Shown one piece after another: positions 11,272-21,146 of a DNA stretch of 34,283 nt (the first letter of the stretch is position 1; the number at the start of each line of letters is the position of its first letter). The translations under genes and the position numbers were made by a program. A model generated the notes under the pieces. That model was not told the origin of the DNA. It made no database searches and worked only from the letters and a program-made list of their open reading frames with translations. Where the stretch lies: assembly GCA_016098155.1 (NCBI GenBank), contig JAAAJB010000379.1, forward strand, positions 1 to 34,283, in the 5' to 3' direction. The DNA is from Actinomortierella ambigua. Taxonomy: Eukaryota > Mortierellomycota > Mortierellomycetes > Mortierellales > Mortierellaceae.

Positions 11272-13124
11272 TTAAATGATTGATTGAAAAAAAAAAAATC
11301 CGTTTAGCGTGTTGTTCTCTCTCCCTGTGTCATTTTTGCAATACCAGTGCCAGTGTCTATGCTTACCGAGTAGACGGCACTGACTGGCATCCAATGGCCC
11401 AGGCTGAGGAGTAAATGACTGATACTCCCAGCCAAGAGAAACGGCTTCTCCATTTGCTCTCCCTCGAATCGAATACTGAACGCAGACGTGGCCCTCGACC
11501 ATCGACGCTAGGCCTTCAGGAGAATTACACATGACCAAACTGAAAAGCGTTGCCATATGGCCACGAGCGACCCCGTGGACAGAGTTGGATCGAAACGGCA
11601 CGTCTCGCACCATCATGGTAACATGGTCAAGGGATTTCTCGCCAATGTTCTGCACATTCACTTGGAACCATAGCATTGATCCGCCTTGGGTAGCAATACT
11701 GCCTGCCAGGCGCTCAAGAACCATCACGCACTGTGGCGAAGCATCATCGTCACCCTTGGCATGGGTGCTCTGTCCGCGCTGGTCGCTCCTGGACTGAACA
11801 GCACTTGGAAAGATAGGTACAAGCCTTTTCCTCAGCCTTTCTATCCGCCGCTTGCGACTTGTCTGACGCCGCTGAATGACCATAGCATCGGTGTGCGAGC
11901 TGCTTGTATCAGCGATAAAGCATTCGCTGAGTACTCCTGACAGCGTGTCCAAGCAGTGGTTCACTAGCTCGTACTTCCCTACAAGCGCCTCCTCGAGCCG
12001 AACTCTCTCGCTATCGTGGTCGAGCAGCGAATGGTCGATCGACTGCATTGCAAAGTCGAGTCCTGCCTTGGATGAGGACGAGGAACCACCACCACCCGCC
12101 TCGCTACGGGTCTCTGGGAAAACACTACATTCAATCTCTACCACTGGATCGAGCTGCTGCTGAGGCTGGTTAATGACCAGAATAGCGCTGAATCCTGTCT
12201 CAAGGATATCCCCGAATATGACTATGAATGACGCAATGGGCCACTCTGAAAGGTATTACGCATATGAAAAAAAATGAGCTTTCAAGATGACAAAAGGGCG
12301 GGTAGTAGTCTGGGAGATGGACATCGGCCTCATATTTTTTCGATAAATACCTTCCAGAACCCTTCCTGATGAGCCATGGATTAGTTGATGACCATCGCGA
12401 GTTTCCACGAGCACGCACTTGGTGACTTGGCCGTGCAAATCACACTCCCCTGCTTGACTGGGGGTGTTATCCAAGATATGGGGAGGGAGGAGTTTGAAAG
12501 GTTGCTTGTTTAGTATCTTCAGAGCCATTAGCATGGCAGGGCGTTTTTTCTTACCAACACGTAATAAAAAAATACATATTGGTAGTCATACATTGAGTTG
12601 ACATTGGGTAACTGCCGTCTCCATGCCTCCACTCCGTCATGCAGCTGAACTAGCTCGTGTGATTGAGTGTATACCCAATTGATTCCTGACCGAGGCATCT
12701 TATCGCCCTTGTCGGCTCCTGGATCAAGCATGACCAAGGCCACGCCCTCCCATGATGGCAGCAAAGTGGAGAGATCGTCCGGGTCAGTGGTAGACGTGAT
12801 ACGCTGCATGTAGTCTCCTGCATGTCGATGCTGCCATGAGATGCGATACAAGTCTGGCCGTGGTGGGTTTTGTGCATCCATGCAGAGTAGGAGCCAGCAG
12901 CTCGCCCTGGCAGCGGTACCAACCAAACGGGACGCGTCGACCGACGCGGAGAAAATTTGTTGATCGACAAGTGACCACTCGAAAATCTTGAGGACATCTT
13001 TCCCGCCGAATCCTTTCCCTATAGCTATGAGCGAGAACCGTGGTCCTGGGAGAATCAAGACATCTACTCTCCAAGATGTGTGCTCACGTCAGCGAAACAT
13101 GCCAGCATCATCATCATTGTTTTT

Positions 13125-13164
<40 letters not shown>

Positions 13165-13696
13165 AAATTGGATCAGTACCTTGCAGTTCACGTGTGGCTA
13201 CAACTTCATGGATAGAGCCAATATGATTCCAGCCAGCTCCACGTATGGAAAAACAATGTAACTTCTGAGCACTACGTTCATCGACCAAGAGGTAAGGACG
13301 CGATCTATCTCGAGAGAGTACGAAAGAGAAGGGTGTCAGAGACATGCCCAAGTTCAGCGGCAAACGTGGAGCCCTATCTCCTCATGATATCTTAACTGGG
13401 ATGACAACCTACAGGTCTGTGCATATGTCCTTGCCTTCTCCGAAGAAGAGAATATGTGTATCCTCTGTCTGGAAAAGGATCTTCTTGCGCGCATAGAGTC
13501 GGAGGCGCGTTCTCGATCGTTCTACTATCTGAAGTGTGTGAAAAGAGAGGACGATGTGTCGTCCACCACTGGGATCGCGCTCAGACTCAACGCAACCCTG
13601 CACGATGTAGGGATAGCAGTATGCCCAGCGACATCTCTGAGACATGGTGAGAACTGGGTCTTGGTGACCAATGGTGGGAAGCTGATTCATGAGCAT
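11272..13696 (-). CDS. FANCB-like protein (candidate Fanconi core-complex subunit)
   Basis: Predicted exons (minus): 13696-13413, 13373-13180, 13066-12555, 12516-12351 (or starting 12504) and 12245-11272. They give about 709 residues with consistent phases. Residues 1-400 show repeated strand-rich units (HILFFGEGKDICTDL, YLLVDERSAQKLHCF, RFSLIAIGKGFGGKDVLKIF, KCVLVETRDGHQLI) typical of a beta-propeller. Next comes FGDILETGFSAILVINQ, the 'protein-of-propeller then escape' pattern I recall from FANCB. A charged helical stretch follows (YELVNHCLDTLSG, KRRIERLRKRL), then a strand-rich C-terminal part (MLWFQVNVQNIGEKSLDHVT). The order of elements resembles vertebrate FANCB, but identity is low and FAAP100 or another propeller protein is possible. 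Two predicted introns are only 38-39 nt. The last codons read through T12, and an optional 42-nt in-frame intron (11325-11366) leaves the C-terminus uncertain. Confidence 0.5.
13131..13162. repeat. (TC)16 microsatellite in an intron of the FANCB-like gene
   Basis: A pure TC dinucleotide run on the plus strand (GA on the sense strand) lies inside the 113-nt second intron (13067-13179). It sits close to the donor side. Confidence 0.92.
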
Positions 13697-13840
13697 TGTC
13701 GCTGCTCGGGGTAGAGGACGCGGGGAAAAAGAGAATAATCCAAAAGCGGAAGACAATGATCACAGGAATGAAAACGCGCAGTGGTACATGGCCATTGACA
13801 TTTCTCTCACTCTGACTTCATTCTCCCCTACAGAATAGCC
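13697..13840. promoter_or_regulatory. Compact divergent promoter between the FANCB-like gene and IBA57
   Basis: Only 144 bp separate the two opposed ATGs, so both promoters must lie here or reach into the genes. Two ACGCG cores (13719-13723 and 13774-13778) resemble the core of MBF/E2F-type cell-cycle elements. A CCCCTACAG just before the IBA57 ATG could be a 5'-UTR splice acceptor. The regulatory reading is inference. Confidence 0.5.
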
Positions 13841-15517
13841 ATGCTCCTCCAACAAATCAGAGCTCGCTGCCTCCACCCTCCCGCGGCGATCCCCTCCTTC
13901 CTTCGTCAGCGGGCCACGGCTTTGTCGTTACTGAATGCTCGGCGTACATTCACCACACAACCCGAGTCAGGCTCGTACATTCATCTTGCTACCAGAGGTC
14001 TCCTCGAGATCCATGGCAAGGATGCGTCCAAGTTCTTGCAGGGCCTCATCACTAATCACATGCCCCGCATCGAACAAGGTGGAAGTGGATTTCTCGCCGC
14101 TTTCCTGAGTCCAAAGGTACACCATTGCACCCTCCCCCCCCCCTTGGTGGATAGAGACCAATTGCTGAATTGCCACCAAGTTTCTCACACGCCATGATTC
14201 GCCCTCCCCCCCCCACCACCACCACTACTTACAGGGTCGTGTCATGTATGATGTGTTTGTCCACCCACTCCATGGGCCAGCCAAGGAGACTGGAGCAGCT
14301 GAGCCGGCCTACTTGATCGAATGCGACGCCCGTGCCTTGCCCGAGCTGCATTCGCATATTGCTCGCTTCGTTCTGCGATCCAAGGTCAAGCTCGTCGGCG
14401 TGACTGAGTCGTACGATGTCTATTCGGCCTTGGAGGACGATCCTGTCGTCACGCCTCTGACTCCCTCTACTGTCGGTGCCAACAATGCAGTCTCTGTCGA
14501 CGAGGGGTCTGTCCAATCGACCCTTGGATCATTTGGTGCCACCATCGGCCTCAAGGACACCCGCGCGGATGGATTGATGGGTTACCGCTTTATTCTACCA
14601 AAGGGCCAAAAGCGTATGTTCTGTCCCAACACAGGAGAAAATGGGGCCTTGGAAATGTACAGAGCAACTAATATCGGGACTGTAACTCACCCTGCATGAT
14701 CTCAACAAAATAACCTCTACAGCTACAATGCCAGAGACATACCGGGTGGGCAAGCTCGAAGACTATCATGTTCGAAGAATTCTTAACGGCATTCCTGAGG
14801 GTATCGATGACTTTATCGCAGGAGCAAGTCTGCCCCTGGAGTGCAACCTCGACTACATGAGAGGAGGTATCATAATTGGAATTAGTGGTAAACGCCAATG
14901 CCCTTTAAGGCCCTCACCATTCGATGTTCTGACTTGTGTCACCAATGTTTTCTTTGCTTCTACAATGCACAATGCTTCTGGTAGTCGACTTCCGTAAAGG
15001 ATGCTACGTTGGACAAGAGTTGACAATCCGGACGTACCACAAAGGCATTGTCCGGAAGCGCATTATGCCAGTTCAGTACTACAAGCCCGAGGATCCGTAA
15101 GTTGCGACTATGCCGTTGAAGCTATATCTCTACTTGTGTATTTAACTCAAAGTTATTAATCTCACCTCTGTTTCATTGTTTGAACTACGGCAAAAAAAAA
15201 ATAGCGAGCCACGCCATATCACATACAAAAAAGGGGACGCTTCCGTGGTTCCACCGCAGTCTGAGCTGCACCCGGCCAAGATTGGTAGCACACTAGGAGA
15301 CCCGACCTCCTCCACTTCGTCGGCCAGGCCTGTGCGTGCCTCGGGCAAGACAGGCTCGAACATCGGCAACATTGGCTTGGCGCTCTTGAAGCTCGACCAA
15401 GTTGCTGAGGGACAGTTGTTTGAGGTCATGGATCGAGAGGGAGCTACAGTGCGCGCAAAGGCATTCTTCCCTTCTTGGTGGCCACAGGAGGAACCCACGG
15501 AGCAGCAGGAAAACTAA
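13841..15517 (+). CDS. IBA57: IBA57-like mitochondrial iron-sulfur assembly factor (GcvT/YgfZ fold)
   Basis: Predicted exons: 13841-14116, 14235-14613, 14723-14866, 14985-15096 and 15205-15517. Phases are consistent, giving 407 residues. The Arg-rich, acid-free N-terminus up to about residue 40 looks like a mitochondrial presequence. Next come [18 protein letters not shown] and [15 protein letters not shown], typical of the folate-binding GcvT fold. The diagnostic KGCYVGQE motif is at residues 271-278, created across the exon 3/4 junction ([12 protein letters not shown] region). The C-terminal barrel ends in [11 protein letters not shown]. In yeast and man IBA57 works with ISA1/ISA2 to make [4Fe-4S] clusters for aconitase, lipoate synthase and others in the matrix. 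An AATAAA overlaps the stop codon (15516-15521). Family assignment is firm. Confidence 0.95.
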
Positions 15518-16755
15518 TAAATGTTCATCGCTTTTCTTTGAGTTCAGAAAAGATGTCATGAGCTGCATGCACGGTGAGGCGACAAAGCATGATTGTCGCT
15601 TCCCCCTTTCTCTTCCCAACTTCCCAACTTCCCAACGCGCGCGATTTGCTATCGTTTACATTCCTCCTTATGCAAGCGTTTGTGAAACAAGCTTTACTAT
15701 GCTCCGAGAGTACAGTATATCCCTCCCTTCTCTGGAACGAGGCGCCTCGCAACGGCGCACACCAACTGAAAACAATGCTTTTTTATGACTAAAACAAAGC
15801 CGTCTGAGAGAACGAGGAGCTGGTGCATTCCATTTTCCATCAAAGTGTATGGGCACAAACTATGCGTGCCTTGAAGGCCTCCTATGTGTGTTCACACAAC
15901 GACAGAGGAGATAGTCTATCGACCACGCCCGCGGACAATGTGGTTTCTTCAACTGTGGAAAAGGGATTTGGGAAACTCTATACAAAAAGACATTGCAGCG
16001 TCCCGTTCGCAGTGTAGGGTCGTGCCTTGGCTCTCAATGTCTTAAGCAAGAAGATAGCACCTGACTTGATGGTAAAAAGTACACGCGATTGCGTGTGTAT
16101 GTACACTCTCACAGTGGGATGTGGTGGCCAATGAAGCAACAGAAAGCTGTTGCAGCCAACCAAGAGGGCCTTTTCGTTTCATCAGGCAGCAGGAAAAGGA
16201 GAAAATAGAAGTGGGTCTCCTGGCGCAAGTAGACGATATACCAGCCTGTCCACACCGACAGAGGGGGGTGCAGCACAGGAGTAATGATTGTCTCCGTGAC
16301 AAAGACAAGAAAGAAGATGGAGGGGAGAAGGAGTGAGAAAAGTAGAGGGATGCAAAAAAACGAATAAAGGGGAGAGGAGAAAGAGGAGGAAGAGGTGGGG
16401 AGGGAAAAACAGAAGATGGCGAACAATGCGCACCTTTGTGTTTGTTTGGGGTGGTGTGCCCTTCGGAGGAGAATTGCCTTTTTTTTCTCACTGCCCTTTG
16501 TTGTTCGACTTCATCCTTTGACCGCATTGTCCCCTAACTCCTCTTGTCTCGCTCTGGTAGCATCCGCATCACACTTCCACCTGTTCCCTCCCGCCCCTTT
16601 CTCCAGTTCTTGTTGGCACCCATTTTTCCTTCTCATCCATCCTCCTCCTCCTTCTCTTTCTCCTCTTCATCTTTGCCCTCTTTCTTTCCTTCCTTCTTCT
16701 CCACCCCACCCCCCCTCCCAACACCTTGTATTGTGTACGTACACTGTCGACAACC
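15518..16755. other. 1.2 kb noncoding interval between IBA57 and the phosphatase gene
   Basis: No credible gene is seen. The left part is the IBA57 3' flank. The last 200 bp before the phosphatase ATG (about 16560-16740) are strongly pyrimidine-rich (CCT/TTC) on the plus strand, a frequent property of fungal core promoters and 5' UTRs. Between them lie purine-rich tracts (16300-16410), which produce long low-complexity antisense readings. Confidence 0.65.
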
Positions 16756-18819
16756 ATGGCTCTCTTCTACTCTCTCTCACCACCATTGGGTTCTCGAAGC
16801 ACCAGGAATGCCGCCGAACTACTCTGCGTCGAGTTGTCGTTGCTGCTACCGCAGGATCGCTTCCTGCCAGCACGGGAAATCCAAGCACAAGTATGGACAA
16901 ACGTCATCCACAAGCACAACCCCGATGGTGTGTGGAAGGACATGCCCATGTCCTTTTCACACGTCGAGCAACTGCCCAAGAGCCAACCTCTCCCACCCCA
17001 TTTGGCCAACTTGGCCACAACGCCTGAAGCCGGCGGTACTCCCTCGCACTGCATTGCCGTCTTTCGGACCCATTTTATCCCCACAGGCCGAGGCGACTTT
17101 GGACTCACATGTCGCTGGAAGAGCCATCGCGACCAGCAGGATTGGCAGTGGGCAACGCGGGGCGGGTTTGAAAACTGCGAAATTTCGGTGCGTATCCCAC
17201 GCAACTATGCCTCATCGTCGTCGTGGACACTGGGACCGCAGTCGGTGTTTATCATGACCAAAAATGGTCTGCGTGTCCCAGGTACGACTGCGTCCACAGG
17301 TCCAGGCTTGTATCTTGGTAACCATGGTGCAGCTGCCAAGGCCAGGCTGTCCGGCTACGATGCTGTCCTGTCGCTCATTAGCGACATTCTGGACTTTGAC
17401 GAGAAGATTGCAGAGGCCGATGACTCGCCCTCCAAGAACTTGTGGGACCCTGTCAAGCACCAACAGCAGGTCCAAGAGATGAAACAGCAGCTAAAGGAGT
17501 TTGCTCAGCGCCAGGAGGAGAACGAGGCCCTCTCAAACGGCGACTACAGCCACAGCAGGTCTGCGAGCGGGACGTTTAGCCTGGGCTCACTGAGCCGCTC
17601 CCCTTCCTATCTGGGCATGTCGCGCCGTTCGTCAGTCTCTGATTTCGGTGTGCAGCGGAAGTCCAATGGCGAGCACAAGGCACCCGAGGATGACGATGAT
17701 TCCTCTCGCCTGTCACGCAAGACCTCTGTCACCGATACAATGGTTAAACCTCTGTCCTCCCGGCGCCTCCATTCCAGGTCCTCCTTCAGCTCTCTTGCGA
17801 GCGCCGACATTCATCTTGAAGAGCCAGAGGAAGAGGTTGAGAAGGGGAGCACCTCGTCCACGAGCAAGCCTGTCTCAAAGGCGAGCACAGCGTCTAAACA
17901 ACAGCAGCAGCAACAACCACAGCAGCAGCAACAGCAGCAACAACAACAACAACAACCACAACAACAAGCATCAACCAAGGCTGCCGCCTCGAATGACAAG
18001 AAAGGCAATCATAGCAAGTCTGCTTCCAAGGGGGACGTCGCCACGGCCTCACCAGCGACGTCTTCGAAATCCAAAGGTACCGACAAGCCCGACACAGGTA
18101 CAATGGATACAACTGAAAAAGGAGGACAGGTCCCAGTAACCTCGCCAATCGTCAACTCTTTGGCAGTAGGATCCACCCAGCAAGCCGGTACCAAGACGGC
18201 CGCTGTCCAGCCACACGAGGCCGGTGATTCCAACGACAAGTCGCCCCCAGCATCCCAAACTGAGAAATCGGCCACGCAAGAGCGACCACCGACCAGCGGA
18301 CGCGTGCTCTCCACAATTGCTGATCATGCCCAAGAGAGCAATGCCCAGTATCGTTCGCGCAAGGTGTTGACATCAACGACATCGACCACCCTGGCGGCCC
18401 TCGCGGAGCCCGAGACTGCACCTCCCAGAAGCACGGGCAGCACCAACGGCGCTGCCGCCGAAGCGGCGTCTACGAGCACGGCGACGACGACGACGACCAA
18501 GAAGCCGTTCAGCCACAAGGTGATTGCGCTTTCGCCAGGCGCACATCGCGCCATTGCCGATAAGGATCTGTCGGAGGCCATCGAGTTTCTCAAGCAGGAG
18601 CTGGGTCAGGACAAGAAGGTGTTGGTGCACTGTCGAGACGGCAATGGGCGCAGTGGATCGGTTGTGCTGGCGTACATGGTCTCGAAATGCCAGGAACCCC
18701 ATCGTCTCGGATACGACGAAGCATTGCAAGAGCTGTGGAAGTGGAAGTGCGATGTGTATCCACACCAGGGGCTTCGGCAGTCGATCGAGAAGCATGCCGA
18801 TGAGTGGCGCGATCTTTGA
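16756..18819 (+). CDS. Dual-specificity phosphatase-like protein with a large internal disordered insertion
   Basis: A single exon of 687 residues. The ATG sits in a good context (ACCATGGC) and is the first in frame. Residues 1-150 form a compact region with a strand-rich block (RTHFIPTGRGDFGLTCRW, DWQWATRGGF) that I do not recognise. Residues about 182-212 (GLYLGNHGAAAKARL, GYDAVLSLI) look like the opening strands of a dual-specificity phosphatase. Ser-rich, polyQ and Ala/Thr-rich sequence then runs to about 588. The rest of the domain follows: VIALSPGAHR, DLSEAIEFLKQEL and the signature HCRDGNGRSG, with nucleophile Cys626 and Arg632 (CX5R plus Ser). The C-terminal helices are normal (YDEALQELW, VYPHQGLRQSIEKHADEW). 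Catalytic residues are intact, so an active phosphatase is likely. The substrate is unknown. Confidence 0.85.
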   Translation: MALFYSLSPPLGSRSTRNAAELLCVELSLLLPQDRFLPAREIQAQVWTNVIHKHNPDGVWKDMPMSFSHVEQLPKSQPLPPHLANLATTPEAGGTPSHCIAVFRTHFIPTGRGDFGLTCRWKSHRDQQDWQWATRGGFENCEISVRIPRNYASSSSWTLGPQSVFIMTKNGLRVPGTTASTGPGLYLGNHGAAAKARLSGYDAVLSLISDILDFDEKIAEADDSPSKNLWDPVKHQQQVQEMKQQLKEFAQRQEENEALSNGDYSHSRSASGTFSLGSLSRSPSYLGMSRRSSVSDFGVQRKSNGEHKAPEDDDDSSRLSRKTSVTDTMVKPLSSRRLHSRSSFSSLASADIHLEEPEEEVEKGSTSSTSKPVSKASTASKQQQQQQPQQQQQQQQQQQQPQQQASTKAAASNDKKGNHSKSASKGDVATASPATSSKSKGTDKPDTGTMDTTEKGGQVPVTSPIVNSLAVGSTQQAGTKTAAVQPHEAGDSNDKSPPASQTEKSATQERPPTSGRVLSTIADHAQESNAQYRSRKVLTSTTSTTLAALAEPETAPPRSTGSTNGAAAEAASTSTATTTTTKKPFSHKVIALSPGAHRAIADKDLSEAIEFLKQELGQDKKVLVHCRDGNGRSGSVVLAYMVSKCQEPHRLGYDEALQELWKWKCDVYPHQGLRQSIEKHADEWRDL
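17898..17968 (+). repeat. CAG/CAA polyglutamine tract in the phosphatase insertion
   Basis: Mixed CAG and CAA triplets code runs of glutamine broken by single prolines at about residues 382-404. They lie in the low-complexity insertion between the two halves of the phosphatase domain. Confidence 0.9.
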
Positions 18820-19267
18820 GAGAGGAAAGAAAACAGGGGGATGCTGTCTTCAGAGTAGCCTTTTGAGCAAAACAACACAAATTTTTCGTAAAAAAAAAAA
18901 CCGGTTTCAAGTTTACTCTGGGACGTGCCCTGGTGCTTTTTTTGCCTTTAGCCTTTGCTTCTTCCTCAACTCCTCAACTCCAACTCCCCACTCTCCCCTC
19001 CCCCCAACGAACCACAAAACGAGGACTCTTTTTCTCCCCATCCTTACACAACACACACGCACACATACACAACACTTGCACACACTCCTATCCCACCCCT
19101 GTTCTCCTTTCTCTCTCTCTCTCTCGCTCTCTCTCGCTCTCTCTATCTCTCTCTCTCACCCTCTGTCCTCTACCAGTCTGGACAATCACGAACCATCCTA
19201 TCACTGATCCCCCCAATCGCCCTATATCACTAACGGTGTGCTTGCAGAGGGCCATGCCATTCAGGCC
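18820..19267. other. 448-bp spacer: phosphatase 3' flank and SCAP promoter/5' UTR
   Basis: The left part has A- and T-runs after the phosphatase stop. The right part is C/T-rich, with an imperfect TC microsatellite (19111-19157) just before the SCAP start. A TTGCAG at 19242-19247 preceded by pyrimidines could be a 5'-UTR splice acceptor. An upstream ATG at 19254 opens a 13-codon frame that overlaps the SCAP start. I saw no clear sterol-regulatory element. Confidence 0.6.
19111..19157. repeat. Imperfect (CT)n microsatellite in the SCAP 5' flank
   Basis: CT dinucleotides with three single-base interruptions, about 110 bp upstream of the SCAP ATG. Noncoding. Confidence 0.9.
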
Positions 19268-19295
19268 ATGCCTCTTTCGCGACTCTCGGCCCTAG
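19254..19295 (+). other. Overlapping upstream ORF at the SCAP start
   Basis: An ATG 14 nt upstream of the SCAP ATG, in a different frame, opens 13 codons ending in TAG at 19293-19295, past the SCAP start. Both ATGs share the GGCCATGCC context with G at -3. It matters only if the transcript starts upstream of 19254. Confidence 0.5.
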
Positions 19296-21115
19296 TCCCG
19301 TCTGCCGTCGGGCGCTACCTGGCCTCGACCTTCTCTGTCCGCCACCACCCGACTGTCGTTCGCTACAACGCCATCCTTACTCAGGCATTCTACCATCATG
19401 GCCGCCTCTGCGCATCCAACCAGGCCACCGTCATGGTCCTGGTCATTCTTTTTGTTGGCATGATCGCCTACCCAGCCCTTGTCACCCAGTACAACTCCTA
19501 CATTGTCTCCTCATACCGGCATCATCCCGTCAGTCAAACATCCCCAAACAGTCATGTTGTACCAGGAGGAGCAGCCTCGCTCAGACGATCAGATCTCGAA
19601 TCCGGCAACCTGGATGAGTTTTGGTCCGGTATTATCGAGCCAACTTGGTCGCAGAACCCGACCATGTTCCAAAAGACCCTTCCCACAAAGCCCATGCACT
19701 ATTTAGCGCCTGTTATCATTAACGCAACGGATACCTCGCTCAAGTACGAGAATGGCGCAGGGCCTGGCATTCTTTCCGACGCCGAGGTACTTGTCTATGC
19801 TGCTGAAGTCCAGAGGCGCCTTCAGTCAATTTCTGTAGATTTGACCGAGGATATGCTCTTGTCAGGTTCCTCTTCGTCGTCCCCCTCAGGCACCATGCTT
19901 GATCCGACAGATCAATGGGAGACAGAGTTTGGAGACGAGGCAGTGGAAGAGGAGGAGGAGGAGGCTGACGACGAGTACAAAGCGGACGAGAAACCGAGTG
20001 TCTCCATGGAACGAGAAGGAGGCGAAGAGCAGGATGAAGGCAGCAGCGAAGGCCAGCAAAACTCAAAGCACGAGCAGCAGCAAAGAAGGAGGAGGAGGAG
20101 GAGGAGGAGACGGCAGTCTGTTTCGCTGCGCGATATCTGCGTTCTTGACCCACAATCATTGCACTATCCACCAGCCGATCGAGGCTACGCAAATATCTGG
20201 ACTGAGGAGGAGCAACAGCAACGCCTTGAATCTGGATCCGGAAACTCATTGGTCGACATGCCCCTGCCTTCTTCATCGATGGCTGCATCCGTCTTGGACA
20301 CAAATCCAGTCAATCTAGAGCGGGGTCGGAGTACGGGCAATGGTAACCATTTTTCCGAAGACTCGTCAGGAACAAGCTTCGGCAGCCGCATGTCTCATCC
20401 CACTGCCTCTGCTTCGCCTCATAATGCTCCCTCAGCGTCGCCCCTTCCACATTCACCACCACCAATGCCATCACCACCTCGCTCGTTTGAATGCTTGATT
20501 CAGTCGCCTGCCGCCTACTGGCAAAATGACGTCGAACGGATACGAGCGGATACAAACATTCTTGGCACCATCTCCAGTCGCCAAAATTCCACGCTCCCCT
20601 TGTCACAATCGACCCTGTTTGGTGGACGCGTTCTGAACCAGCAGACAAACCAGATCCAAGGTGCAACGTCGGTGATCATGACTTTTTTCTTGCGTGGAAA
20701 CGCAGCGGAGATGTATCCAGAAGAGCACCAAAGGATCTACGGCGACCTTGAAGCGAAGGTCGACGGCAGCAACCTACCAGGGACAGCGGGTGAGGCGTGG
20801 AGGAAGGATCTCGATGTTGTAAAGGTTTGGACCGCCCTGTTCAACGCTGTCATGAGGGACCTCCGTCACGAGCGCGAGGTTGCCTGGCTGAAGGCGCACC
20901 CTCAACATCACCAAGAAGGACAACAACAGCCCGCGCTTCAGGAAGACGAACAGCAGCTGTCGGGCGGAGTGTCCTCTTACAACAGCCATGAATCCACCGG
21001 GGCTCACTTGCATACCCCAACGCCGTCGGTTGTAATGATGAAAGTGTCACAAGATGTTGAGCTTGGCCACTATGGCTTTAAGCGTCTTGTCTCTGGGGTA
21101 AGTGGCTTCTTAAGC

Positions 21116-21146
<31 letters not shown>

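Noticed and set aside
19090..19110. ATCCCACCCC considered as a sterol regulatory element in front of SCAP
   Set aside because: It differs from the SRE consensus at several positions and lies in a generally C/T-rich stretch, so a chance match is more likely.
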